A stretch of DNA of 64,000 bases from Thinopyrum elongatum. Taxonomy: Eukaryota; Streptophyta; Magnoliopsida; Poales; Poaceae. Of this stretch, positions 32,828 through 44,745 are shown piece by piece. Below the pieces are notes generated by a model. That model made no database searches. It was not told the origin of the DNA and saw nothing but the letters and a program-made list of their open reading frames with translations. The first letter of the stretch is position 1. Each line of letters begins with the position of its first letter. The DNA is taken from contig CM022297.1 of NCBI GenBank assembly GCA_011799875.1, positions 70,258,663-70,322,662 of the forward strand, read 5' to 3'. The position numbers and the translations under genes are program-made.

Positions 32828-34735
32828 TTGCGTGGCAATAAAATTTCATGCAGACGTTGCTCCATGGTGGTCGCAAAGGCAGCCCCCCCTCCACCCATTT
32901 CAGATTGTAACCAAGAGGAAGATAACTATTCTGAGGGAGATTCAGAAGGAGAAGACCACTCCTATTTACCCCCTGAGGTCTTCGCTCTAACTTGGCATGC
33001 TGATGTTGGTCATATCATGCATATGGTGCCTTACATTGCTTACTTTATACATCAAATATGTCATCTTCTTAGTTTAGACATGCTTTGTGTGAATGCCATC
33101 TGTTTAGTTTCTTTATCGTATATGTGAATTATGCAACGCCATCTTGTTTAGCCAGGCATCATATATGTGAATTTTCCAATGCCATCCTACTTAGCCAGTC
33201 ATCTTATATGTGAATTATATCATGCCATACTTTTTTTTCATTACGTATTACATTTGTCAACAATGTTAGTACATTCAACTACTCTTCGTGTGCATCAGCC
33301 ATTTGACACGGTGATGGAAAATTCTGGAGTGAAAACAAGGTCTTCAGAGTAGACTATGCTATCTGACGAAGCACATATCTAGCTGGTTACGGATAGCTCC
33401 TCAGAGGAGGATTCAGAGATAGATGACCAGTCCTATTTCCCCCCGAGGTGTATGCTCTAACTTGGCAGGGTTATGTTGCTCATATCGTGCGTATGGTGTC
33501 TTGCATTGCTATGTCATTTGCTTAGTTTAGATATGCTTTGTGTGAATGCCACTTGTTTAGTGTTTAATTACCATATATGTGAATTATGCAATGCCATCTT
33601 GTTGCAAGACATTATATATGTGAATTATGCAATGCTATCTTGTTGCGAGGCATTATATATGTGAATTATGCAATGCCATGCTGTTTAGCCAATCATCATA
33701 TATGTGAATTATATCAGGCTATCCTTTTTTTGTATTATGTATTCCATTTGTCGACAACGTTTGTATATTCAACTACTCCTCCTATGCATCAGCCATTTGA
33801 AGCGGTGATTGAAGTATCTGGAGTGAAAACAAGGTCTCCAGAGTAGACAATGCTACCTGCTGAAGCAGACATCTTGCTGGTTACAGATAGCTCCTCAGAG
33901 GAGGATTCAGAGACAGATGACCAGTCCTATTTCCCCACTGAGGTCTATGCTCAAACTTGGCAGGGTTATATTACTCATATCATGCATATGTTGTCTTGCA
34001 TTGCTTAGTTTTTACATCATATATGCGATTGCCATCTGCTTACTTGCTTAGTATATAAATCATATATTTGAATTATATCATGCCATCATGTTTATATAGA
34101 CATCATCTATCTGAATTATGGCATGCCAACCCATTTAATAAAGACATCATATAGTTATATCATCTCATCCTATTTATATTAGTGTTTACAGTCATCATAT
34201 TTTGAATTATGTCATTCTATCCGTGAATTATATCATGCTATCATGTTTCCATAGGCGGCATGTATGTGAATTATGGCATGGCAACCTATTTAATAAACAC
34301 ATTATATAGTTATATCATGTCATCCTGTTTACATAGTCATCATATTTTGATCTATGTCTTTCCATCCTGTTTAGTTAGCCATCATATATGTGAAATTGTG
34401 TCATGCTATCCTGTTTAGTTAGCCATCATATATGTGAAATTGTGTCATGCTATCATGTTTGGTTAGACAACATAAATGTGAATTATTTCATGCCCTCTTT
34501 TATTCCCCACTATCCATTGCACCTGTCTATCATACAATGTCTGTACATTCAATTACTTTTCTTGTTTATCAGCCATTTGAATTGGAGAGGGTGATGGCAG
34601 TATCTAAGGGAGTAACAACACGGTCTTCAGAAAAGATAGTGCTACCAGTCGATGAAGATAGAACCACGGTTGTACTTGCCCAAGAACCAGCCCCACCACA
34701 CATAACCCAGACTCTCGCAGATTGTACCGCTACCT
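32828..34735 (+). pseudogene. Triplicated exon-intron block of an unknown transposon-borne gene
   Basis: An exon of the type PPISDCNQEEDNYSEGDSEG ending SYLPPEVFALTWHA (about 32850-33000) is followed by repeated blocks. Exons begin after (CAT/TTAT)CAG at about 33298, 33787 and 34570 with CCATTTGA. They encode a QPF-x-(T/A)V(M/I)E segment followed by SGVKTRS, then SSEEDSE-(I/T)-DDQSYF. The first two repeats carry the same stop (GAG TAG AC) where the third reads GAA AAG AT. The third continues to TLADCTAT and a stop at 34735. The acidic, serine-rich protein has no family I can name. Its location upstream of a CACTA-like end suggests an element-encoded accessory gene. Confidence 0.5.
33110..34500 (+). 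repeat. Intronic minisatellite, about 43-bp unit
   Basis: Many diverged copies of a unit like CATCATATATGTGAATTAT then (G/A)TCATGCCATCCTGTTTAG run through the introns between the repeated exons. Spacing varies and some copies are partial. Confidence 0.8.
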
Positions 34736-35418
34736 AGTTGGACAGAGAACCAACTACACCCCTTCTAACCCCAACCCCAGCAGATAGTAACCCAGTTCCA
34801 GTTGACATAGCACCGTCTCCACCACAGAGCACCTAAACACGAGCAGTTAGTAAGGCAACTGCAGTGCCCAAAGCACGAGGACCACCACTCTGAACCCCAA
34901 CTCAACGCTTAAAGCAGAAGAAGAATTGTTCTCAGGTCGGGTTCTGTAGCTATGGTTCATACTCCTTTTCTCTTGCATAACTGTATTTACTCATACCAAC
35001 TATTTTCAAATTTGAAGGATGGAATTGAAACTCCAATGGCGCAACAGGTATGTTTTAAACCTGTTTCTTTAACTGGTTTGCTGTTGTAACTTGCTCTATG
35101 TTGATTTCAGTTTCAATTGAATAAACAGTTATGTTCTCATGTCATGCACATTACAAGTGTTGTTATTGCTTTGTAGTTTCCCACACTTATATTATGTCTA
35201 TGCTGCTTTGTCTTAAACAGATATTATTTGAATTGTGTCTCTATCTTGATTTGGCAACAAAAACTAGAATGATATAGACCATACAGTGACCATGGTACAT
35301 AGATATATGTTTGTTTCATGTTGTTATCCTGTCCACTTTACTACTGAACTGGTTTACCAAAATGAGTTTCATATACCACATGGTAAACCTGTGATGTGTC
35401 CGCTTGTTTCTCTTTTAG

Positions 35419-35856
35419 AATGCGGACAAAATATTGGAGAAGAGTACCCCGTTATGCAATGGTAAAGGAAGTAATGCAGATAAGGTTCAAGATAGTGAGA
35501 CATCCCTGTTGGTCTCCAAGAAAGCTGATAAAAACTATCTTGACGACAGTGAGACAACCCAAAAGTCCTGTCGTGATGTAGTGTTCGAGTTACTGGCCAC
35601 TACTGCTGGCACAAGCTCTTCGAACTCGCTGCCTGAATCAGTTCGTCTTCTTGAGTCTCAACTTCAAGTTGAAATACATCGATCAGATGTGCTGCGACAC
35701 GAAGCTGAAGGGCTGAGGAAGTCCCTGTAGAATTCAGATGCATACTTTGTGGTGCAACAGCAAGCGCTGGAGGATTTAAGCGCCAAACAAGAGAAAGTTA
35801 ATAAGCTTGCTAAGCATCTTGCCAGCATGCTGGGTACCCAGGATATTGTTTCTTGA
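35419..35856 (+). pseudogene. Last exon of the transposon-borne gene, coiled-coil C-terminus, one internal stop
   Basis: After acceptor TTTCTCTTTTAG the frame encodes NADKILEKSTPLCNG, a serine-rich stretch with SCRDVVFELLATTAGTSSSN, then a heptad-rich coil (SVRLLESQLQVEIHRSDVLR ... RKSL). An in-frame TAG at 35728-35730 interrupts it, and the same frame continues QQQALEDLSAKQEKVNKLAK to a stop at 35854-35856. Charged, leucine-spaced heptads indicate a coiled coil. It follows the exons at 32.8-34.7 kb and is probably the 3' end of the same gene. I know similar tails only as unnamed Triticeae proteins. Confidence 0.5.
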
Positions 35857-36119
35857 GCTCTTCTGAAGTGGTTTCAGTTCTGGACTTGTTTTGCTGCGGC
35901 GTTTATTTGCACTGGTAGCCAACTTTGACAACCAGTGTATGTGATATGCTGCTTTGTTCCCTATATTTGCACTGGTGGCAAACTTTGATGCCCAGTGGAT
36001 GTAATATGTGTAATAGCTGTAATAGCCTAGCGTTAGTTGCTTGCTTATTTATTCCCTTATTGTCTTATTTAGTTGTTTGCTTGTAGTCACTATAGTTCTT
36101 TTTCCGTGTTTTTCTAGTG

Positions 36120-36960
36120 GCCACAATAACCTATTTTTTATAACTAGGCCACAATAACCATGGGCAACATATGGACCGTTGTATAACCATGGTCCTGCTA
36201 TCTGCTGTAGTGACCATGGGCCTCCTACGGGCCGTAGGATCCATGGGCCCTCGACGGGCTGTATATTCAATGGGCCTTATACGGGCTGTATTATTCGTGG
36301 ACCAATGACGGTCCGCAAAATGGGCCGTAAACGGGCTAGAGTGGAAATCGTGTGTTTATGGCCCGACCATAATGGGCCATTAATAGGCCAAAATGTATAA
36401 CGGGCTTAATTCTATCGACAGGCATCACGGGTCATTAATGGGCCGTATTTGATGACGCTATGAAAACAGCCCAACGGGTTAACGGGCCACAAACGGGCCG
36501 ACTGTAACCACGGGCTGAATTTGGCCCACAAGCAGAACAGGCCAGTAACGAGCCGTAAGTAACCGAATGCTGGAAATGAGCCCAAGAATAAATGGGCCCT
36601 TGGAAGGCCGAAAGGTAACACGGGCTGGAAACAGCCCAACGGAATAATGGGCCGTTAATGGGTGTAAAGCATTACACTGTTCATTATGGGCCAGTTTCAC
36701 CACGGGCCTTTAAAGGGCCACGAGCTACAAAGGACGTCGTATGGACTGAAAGACATCATGGGACATACATGGGCCAAAAGTTATAATGGCCTGGAATCAT
36801 ATTGGATGGCCCAGATAACGCTACTGGGCCCAATTCGGATAGGCCATAACGGGCCATGAGTTAGCGGGCTGTAAATGGGCTATATGCGAACAGGCCGTTA
36901 ACAGGCTTTTCATGGGCCGGCCCGCTACCTTTTGACCAAGTCAAACAGGGCGGCCTTTTT
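36120..36960. repeat. Subterminal array of GGGCC / AACGGGC motifs
   Basis: For about 840 bases, short phrases such as ATGGGCC, GGGCCGT(A/T)AA(T/C)GGGC and AACGGGC recur every 20-40 bases in both orientations. This is the layout of transposase-binding subterminal repeats in CACTA elements, and the array ends about 450 bases from the CACTA-like terminus at 37407. Confidence 0.75.
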
Positions 36961-37407
36961 CACCTGAATGGGCCTTTGTTGGGTTGTGCCACGTGTTGAC
37001 GTATCATAGGCGCCTCCCGTCCAATGAGTGGATGACATCTATCCCAACGCTGAGTCGACACGTGGTTCGCCATTGAGAATATTACACGTGGAAAATCCCC
37101 ATTGGTCTGGGCTGTTAACGGGTTATCGGATCCAAACCGGAACCCGATAGCTTAACGGCGACCCGTTACGGTGGATGCTACATGTCAGTTACCCTTGACG
37201 AAAGCACTTCCATGATGCGCCATTTATCGTCATGGAAGTGGACACTTCCATGATGATAATTTTGGTAATGTCATGGAACACTTCTACGACAGCACAGGTA
37301 TGACTATCTTGATTCTGTCATAAAATCGTCATGGATGTACATGCATGACAGAAAATGTGACCTACTGTGACAAACACGTATCATCACGGAAGTGTTTTTT
37401 TGTAGTG
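36961..37407 (-). mobile_element. CACTA transposon terminus
   Basis: Read on the minus strand the end is CACTACAAAAAAACAC at 37407, followed by TTCCGTGATGATACG and several CATGGAAGTG/CACTTCCATGA inverted strings. CACTACAA is a standard plant CACTA end. The inserted element interrupts a LINE fragment that starts right after it (37408), and TTT at 37408-37410 would be the 3-bp duplication. The opposite end was not located; content back to about 29.9 kb may belong to it. Confidence 0.8.
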
Positions 37408-38194
37408 TTTGTTAGAGCCTTAGTTAGTGGTAGAGATTTCAGTTAGGGGTCTCTCCCGACCAAGGGCTCTACAAGAGGGATCCTGGTAGGTATAAACAAT
37501 AGTGTGTTTGAGGCTGTCTCTTGGGACATCAAAGAGTTTTTTGGTTTCCTGCTCTCTGGTTTATCTACCCACTAAAACTAAATTTAGAGTAATTAATGTC
37601 TATGACTCACCTTATGAGGAGGGCAAGGATGATTTCCTCTCTGAACTTCATGCTCTTTTATACCTGGCCAATCACACCCAAGTTGGTGGTGATTTTAATC
37701 TTGTTAGATCTAAAACAACATAAGAGTAATGGTGTAGTTGGTCATAGATGGTGTGATATGATTGAATTGTGATTCGGAGTCTCTTAGAAATTAAGATGTC
37801 TAGTAGACAATTCACTTGGGATAATAACCAAAGAGATTTGATTATGTCCACTTTGGATGCATTATTCTACAATACTGAGCTGGATAAGATGTTACCTTTA
37901 GCTTCCTCCATTTTCCTCCCTAGGGTTGGTACTGATCACGTGCCAATAGTTTGGGATTGCAGTATTGGTTTTTATCCTAAATCTAGTACTTATAGATTTG
38001 AGAAATGGTTGTTCCTTAAAGAGGACTTCAAACCCCTTATTGAGAAAACCTGGAAGGAGCCTACTAAAGCAAATCTGCTATTGATAGATGGCAAAACAAA
38101 GTTAGTCGCGAAAGTTACTAAGGGGTGGAGCATTAACATTGGGGCAAAAATTAGGAAGATTAAAAAGAGCCTTCTGGATGAATATGATGCTTGA
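37408..38194 (+). pseudogene. LINE (L1-type) endonuclease domain fragment
   Basis: Three frame segments give the typical plant LINE apurinic-endonuclease order: INNSVFEAVSWD and FRVINVYDSPYEEGKDDFL, then VGGDFNLVRSKTT (37685-37720), RQFTWDNNQRDLIMSTLDAL (37800-37865) and FLPRVGTDHVPIVWD (37912-37957). Frameshifts and stops separate them, for example after KTT. Reverse transcriptase is absent. Truncated on the left by the CACTA element. Confidence 0.85.
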
Positions 38195-38792
38195 GATATT
38201 AGAGCTAAAACTATTGAGTTTTCTCCAGACGTCGGCATCTTGCTGCTAGAGGAAGGGGCGCGGTGACTCTCATGCTGCCGGAGGAAGTAGTGGCGTCAGC
38301 AAGTTGCTCTAGTCGTCAGCGTCTTGCTCCTTGTCCTGGAGGAGCTGGAAGATGGGGATATGCATAGGGCACTGGTGGTTGAGCTCTTGGGGAAGACAAG
38401 GGGAAGATCCAGAGGGCGGGCATCTCAGATGGGGCTAGCTCTGGCCGCCGGAGGCGAGCAAGGTGACGGTGGTGGGTGAATCGGGAGCATGGCAGCGTTG
38501 GGCAAGTGCCCAAACCCCTATCGAATGGGAAGGTGTGCTGTGCGGGAGAGGCTACTAAAGGCGGAGACCTGATTTTGGCGTTTCTGCCCACAGGGTCCGG
38601 GCCAATTTATCGCTAGATTCCTGATAATTCACTTGTCAAAGCGTTAAATCGGCCAAACAATTAATAGCGAAGATAAGGCATAATAACCAGCCACCCAACG
38701 AGTAGCGATAAACTGAGCGATTAATCGCTGATCGACCGATCTTTTGAACATTGAAAGAAACTACAAAGTATAACTCCTAATAAAACTAAGAA
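38195..38792. other. Unannotated sequence left of the Helitron
   Basis: 38230-38600 is GC-rich (short frames on the minus strand, no signature). 38600-38790 is AT-rich with GCGATTAATCGCTGATCG. I see no gene. Confidence 0.4.
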
Positions 38793-38824
38793 TCTCTACT
38801 CCTAAAGGAGGAGTCTACGGTTGT

Positions 38825-40140
38825 CATGGTGCGTTCGTATGTCATTCGTTCGCCACCCCTTACCTTCATTCGCCTCCCCTTCATTTCGTTCGCCACCCCT
38901 TCCCTTCGTTCCACCCTCCCAGCATAAAAGTCATCACATGGAAACAAACCAAAAGAATCCTAACAATAATATGGAAACAAACCCAAAAAATCAGAGTATC
39001 ATATCCTTCCTCCCACCCTCGTAGCCTGAGTATTACGTACTAGCAATAATTAGCCTTCGTCCCACCATTGTAGTGCAAAATTAATATATATATACATGGG
39101 AAAAACATAGAATCCTATCAATAATTAGCCCAACTATTACATACTAAACATCAGGCACAAGATATGGAAAGCCTGACAAGATTGATAACGCCTTAAAACA
39201 TCTCCACCATATTTGGTAGGAGTAGGTATTTAAGTAGTAAGTTTCTTTTACAGGGTTGGTCATTCATGAACACCCCTGCCTCAAGTACCTCACCGTCAAG
39301 CACAGATGGTAGATTGCTGGGAAATCACGCTGGAAATCACATCGAGGTCACATGAGTTTATCATCAACCTATCAGCCTCGCTTTCGTCACCCGGAGGTGA
39401 GTTCACCTTTTGAAAAGCCATCTGTTTCTCCCACGTCGTGCCGTCTTTCTTGTGGATCTTCATAGTCCTGATATATGCATTATTAATTTATTTAGTTCAC
39501 AAAAGACTATGCATGGCAAACTACTACTAAAAATGATTGTCATAGTTTCTGCAATTTATAGGCCAGATAGGTTGCAATTACACAAAATCGCTTATCAAGT
39601 AATACTACGCCACGTCTTAATTTGAATCAACATCAAGCATGAAACACAATAATCACCTGCATATCGACCCCTGGTGGTCTCCAGGAACATTCAACTTGGG
39701 CAATAAGAAATGCAACCTCACCAAGCAAACTTGTAGAAATTCATTAAAATTTAGCCATTCATGTCTGGAGAAGATAATAATGTGCGCATGAAGGAGAAAC
39801 TATGTATGTAGGCAATTATTATTTATTTTCTTTCTTTATGAACCATGGTGTTAAAGGTTCAAAGGGCCTTAAGCACTATCCCTGCATCATTTACTACTAA
39901 AGTATTTTATTTTTTTCCCTTTTGTCTGAATTCTGCCTCATAACATCTTTATTGGCTGATATCGCAGCACCAACCGTGATGCTGAAGGTTCAAAGGTTGT
40001 TAATCATTATCCATGCAAAATTTGCTTATAAGATGTCAAAGGATAAGGGAAAAAGAGTTGTGTATTCTCTAACAAGTTGTGTAGCATAATGTCTTAATTG
40101 ATGTTTTGAAGCTGACCATCTTGTAATCTTAACTGTTGTT
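38825..40140. other. Helitron interior, left part
   Basis: A TTCGTTCGCCACCCCTT(A/C)CC motif is repeated two to three times at 38845-38915. On the minus strand 39470-39290 could encode HKKDGTTWEKQMAFQK followed by VNSPPGDESEADRLMINS; I do not recognise it. The rest is AT-rich. Confidence 0.35.
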
Positions 40141-40853
40141 GTGGAACAGTCATATGTGAACCCATCCACTCAATTAGCTACAATGCTACCCACAGCCAGT
40201 ACAATGATCACATTGGAGCCAGGGGAGCATGTGGGAACATCAAATGGTATTTACCTTTCACATGGCGTTTATACCATTGAAGTATGGTCATCTATAAATC
40301 TAGATTTATTAGGTCTAACCATGTGTTGGGTATATTGCTTCAAATGTTGTCCTTGGATTTTACAAATTACACACTGGCCATGCAGAAAGGCCTACAACAC
40401 CTCAAGGAACACTGAGTGGGAACATTGAGTGGTACTGATGATATTGCTTCCAATGCAAGCATTAAAGAAGACAAAAATCAATGAAGATGGATCCGTGATA
40501 AAGCAAGGCGAGATAGCCTAACACCCGAGCAAAGGGAAGAAATGAATGCACATCGAAGAGCATCTAGACAAAATAAAAGTAACGAAGATAGGAATGCGAG
40601 CCAAAGGGCTGCCAGACAAAATCTGACAACCAAGGAGAGGCAAGAGATGAACGCCCGTAGAAGGGCGGCAAGTAAAAATATACCAGTTGACCAGAGGCAA
40701 GAGATGAACGCCCGGCGAAGAGCATGTAGGCAGAGCATAGCACTGGATGAGAGAAAGGCATTGTGGGCTCAGCGAAATGCAGACCTTGCAGCTAAGCAGA
40801 AGACCCCGTGCGCTGAATGCATCGCAATGCCTCGCCCAGATGCATATCTCTAA
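40141..40853 (+). pseudogene. Arginine-rich tandem-repeat protein remnant
   Basis: The right half (40492-40853) encodes about five repeats of roughly 16-22 residues, such as LTPEQREEMNAHRRASRQN, LTTKERQEMNARRRAASKN and IPVDQRQEMNARRRACRQS, then KTPCAECIAMPRPDAYL and a stop. The pattern E-R-x-E-x-NARRRA-x-R resembles STPR-like basic repeats, which are DNA-binding in other proteins and also occur near the N-terminus of plant Helitron helicases. Upstream, GTDDIASNASIKEDKNQ is in the same frame but separated by TGA at 40482-40484, and earlier sequence (40141-40260, YVNPSTQLATMLPT) is in another frame. So the gene is broken. Role in the Helitron is inferred. Confidence 0.55.
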
Positions 40854-41609
40854 TGAATCACCATGTTATGTTACTAAAGTTCTCATGTGTCCAGTCTATA
40901 TTTGTTACTTACTTGTTAATCACGCTTTGCAGAATTCAGTTGTAGATTGCTATTCTATCAGTCCTCTATGGAGACGATTATTAAATAAAAGTTATACATA
41001 TGTTCTTGCAGATAAAGTTATCTGAACATTGAACCATGAATTAATTCCTTAGCATAAGCATTTTTTAGTTCAGTTCGATTTCCGACTCATTAGCCACATG
41101 ATATATTTATGTGTAGTATCAAATAATGACATGCAATTATGCATGGTAATCTCTAATAGAGTTGGTTAAAAGAAGTTTGACATAGGACAAACCATAACTT
41201 CAAGTATTTTGGAACATATGGAGTAGCTTTTATCCAACTATTGTTATTTCCATTTCTATTTCACAGCGGAGTCTGTGTGTCAATAAATCGAAGAACTCTT
41301 TTATTATTGAGCATGTGTGTATCTTCAGAAAACTACCATTCAAAGATTTTTTTTAACTAACACCAGTTGGTACACGACCACACTTCACTAACTGATTTCA
41401 TTGAGGTGTCTGACAAGAATATATATATGGATTGGGAAAGGAGGAGCTTTCACTGCACTGATCTGGTTGGATACTGCAAGCTAAACTTGTCAAGCTTGTC
41501 TTCACTTGTACAATAGAGCTTGCAAATTATTTCTGTGACACAAATGACCAAAAAAGCACTCTTGATGATTGGCTTTATTACAATCTTGTAAACATCAAGG
41601 GTTACAAAA
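40854..41609. other. AT-rich spacer inside the Helitron
   Basis: About 750 bases with no frame or repeat I can support. Confidence 0.4.
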
Positions 41610-41614
41610 GGTTG

Positions 41615-43198
41615 TGAAAGTGCAACTAATCCCCGGGTGGTTTTTGTAATTCATAACAACATATAGCTCATTGAACTAATATCCATTCAAGTTTAATATT
41701 TCAGAAAGTTCAATGATTGGCATGGCATGAACTAGAGATGTGGACCCCTCAAAATGCTAAGGACACATATTGGCAAAAGCTCAAGACTCTTCATTTATAT
41801 TTTAGTGATCCAAGATCACATTGAGTCCATAGGAAAGCCAATACTATTAAAAGGGGATGAGGTGTTGCTTAATGGTCTACTTGCTCAAAATGCTTAGTGA
41901 TATTGCTCCAAAACCCTCAACCACTTTCTCACTTCCAAAAATGTGCAAAGCTCAAAGTCAAACTCGGCCCCACCGAAATGATCTAGCCAGCGCCACCGAG
42001 TTAATTTGACATAGCCACTGCCAGAAACCCTAACACTTCGGTCACACCGATACGGATCTCGGTCTCACCAAGATGGCCTTGCAAACTCTCTGTTTCCCTT
42101 TGTAACATTTCGGTCTTACCAAAATGAGCGATCGGTCACACCGAGTTTGCTTGACCAACTCTCTGTTTGCTCTTTGCTGAAATCGGTCTCACCGAGTTCA
42201 AGCAATCGGCTTCACCGAGAAGAGGTTTTGCCCTAGTCCTAGCACATTGGTCCCACCGAGTTATTCCAGTTGGTCCCACCGAGATTCCTAACGTTCACAT
42301 TTTGAACTAAATTGGTCTCACCGAGTTCTTCTATTTGGTCTGACCGAGTTGGGTCAAATGTGTGTAACGGTTGGATTTTGTGTGGAGGCTATATATACCC
42401 CTCCACCCCCTTCTCCATATGTGAGAGAGCCATCAGAACGTGCCTACACTTCCACTACTCATTTTCTGAGAGAACCACCTACTCATGTGTTGAGACCAAG
42501 ATATTCCAATCCTACCACAAGAATCTTGATCTCTAGCCTTCCCCAAGTTGCTTTCCACTCAAATCATCTTTCCACCATAGCCAAATCTGTGTGAGAGAGT
42601 TGAGTGTTGGGGAGACTATCATTTGAAGCACAAGAGCAAGGAGTTCATCATCAACACAACATCTATTACCTTTTGAAGAGTGGTGTCTCCTAGATTGGTT
42701 AGGTGTCGCTTGGGAGCCTCCGACAAGATTGTGGAGTTGAACCAAGAAGTTTGTAAGGGCAAGGAGATCGCCTACTTCGTGAAGATCTACCCGAGTGAGG
42801 CAAGTCCTTCGTGGGCGATGGCCATGATGGGATAGACAAGGTTGCTTCTTTGTGGACCCTTCGTGGGTGGAGCCCTCCGTGGACTTGCGCAACCGTTACC
42901 CTTCGTGGGTTGAAGTCTCCATCAACGTGGATGTACGATAGCACCACCTATCGGAACCACGCCAAAAAATCTCCGTGTCATCATTGCGTTTGCACTCTCC
43001 AAACCATTCCCTTTACCTTCATATGCAATGTTTTACTTTCCACTGCTACACTCTTAGAATTGCATGTGTAGGTTGATTGCTTGACTTGTACTAAATTGCT
43101 AAAATCTGCCCACAACTAAAATTGAGAAAATGTTAGATTTTTATTTGGTCAAGTAGTCTAATCACCCCCCCCCCTCTAGACCTACTTTCAATCCTACA
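41615..43198 (+). mobile_element. Solo LTR, same family as 27591-29181, copy 2
   Basis: It starts TGAAAGTGCAACTAATCC and ends TTCAATCCTACA. It is flanked by the duplication GGTTG (41610-41614 and 43199-43203). The CGGTCNCACCGAG motifs are present at 41965-42350, and a run of ten C lies at about 43165-43174. The relation to copy 1 is clear along the whole length with scattered changes and indels in the motif array. Confidence 0.93.
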
Positions 43199-43203
43199 GG
43201 TTG

Positions 43204-43990
43204 CGCCTATTTGTGTTCCTTTTGGCTTTCATTCCGGGTTATTTTTACAATGGAAAACACCTGTGTGGAGTAATTGGTGGAACTGGTTGCCAATGGGTTA
43301 TTTTTTGCCACTAAAGATGAAAAATAAATGGACATTTTATTTGTCAATACACGGTCAAAAATAGAACAAACAGTATGATGCTATTTTTCCCATGGCCATT
43401 CAGCTATGAATGAAATAGCAATATTGTACTGCACCAACAATAAAGTGATATTAAAGCAGGGGGGAAATTGGCAACTTACAACTGCATGTGACATGTGGGT
43501 GGAGAGACACCAGGGGCAATCGCCCATCCCTATGCTTTGCAAGACAATACACATAGGGGCTGATAATTTTAACCAAAAAAGAAACATTTTGTTAGCTCTG
43601 AAGAGTATGTTGGAGCACAATTTTGCAAGACATTGAAAAAAAAATTCCTCTGAAAACAAACAATCAAATACTATAGGGACCCTGATAAGTTTGTTTTAGA
43701 TTCAGTTTACATCACACCTGAGCACTAAATCAGTTTATATCCTTTGTAAAAACACTTTTAATCAACTGCTCGTGTGATCAACATTTGATATACCGGGTAC
43801 ACAATGTGACAAATTAATACTAGTATTAGACATGTTGAGCCACACAAAATAATTAGCTCCAGTTTCTAATATATCAATTCTTGGAGAGTATAAGCAGATT
43901 ATATACATTGCTTCACTAGGACTAAAATATCATCCATAAAACTAATCGAGATGAAGGGCAATTGTGCTGGTAGCAGGCCAGCAGTAGCAG
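43204..43990. other. Unannotated Helitron interior
   Basis: A 76-codon frame at 43406-43636 has no recognised features. The remainder is AT-rich. Confidence 0.35.
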
Positions 43991-44745
43991 ACGAGTATGG
44001 TGGGCGGAATAGGCAAGGAAAACCTGAGAATCAGTGGCGTCAATTCTCCAGTGGCCGAGCAGCAGGTCGTGTCGCCGTGGTGGTCGCCCTCGGCGCGATG
44101 GTGTGAGCTCCTTGGCACCTGGAATCGGCCTCGGATGGCCTCATCATGGGGATCGACGGCGCGGCAGCGTGATTATGCTCGACGCGGCTTAGCTGGGGTA
44201 GATGTCCGGGCCCGACGACGAAGGTGTCGCCCGTCCTCCTCCCCGCGCCACACCGATGTGCCCGGGGTTGTCCCACCCACATCCGGATGGATCAGCTATG
44301 TGGTCGGCATGTACGGAGAGTGTAGAGCCCTTCTGGACCTCCCCGCCGGATCCAGCTACCGAGAATGCCAGACCGGCGGGCGCGCGGGCTCGGTCCCGAC
44401 GTAGCCACGCGAGCGATTGTCAGGGAGAGAAGGACGCCGACGACGCCGTGGCGGGGAGAGGGTGGACGGCAAGGCCTTAGAGGGAAGGGGAAGCAACGCG
44501 TAGAGGAGGGGACGGGCTTCGCCGTGCCGTGGAGGAGAGATGGCGGGCGGGGGGGATAGGAGGAGGGCGAGTGATGCCGTGGAGTGAAGGGGAAGCGGCG
44601 GCTGTGCTGCGGTGAGAGAGCGAGAGGAACAACCTGCTGTGAGGGAGTCAGAGGAACGAGCCGTTGTGCTAATGTGCGGTGAGAACAAGGGCACAAGGCT
44701 ATGTAGATGAAAAAAACAACTAGCAAGCACACAGCTTTATCATGT
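43991..44745 (-). other. GC-rich block, possible captured gene 5' fragment
   Basis: About 750 bases of high GC stand out from AT-rich flanks. On the minus strand Ser/Pro/Arg-rich frames run for 124 and 146 codons (44356-44732), like the 5' UTR or first exon of a cereal gene. No domain is visible, and frames on both strands are of similar length, so coding status is unproven. A Helitron could have captured it. Confidence 0.3.
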
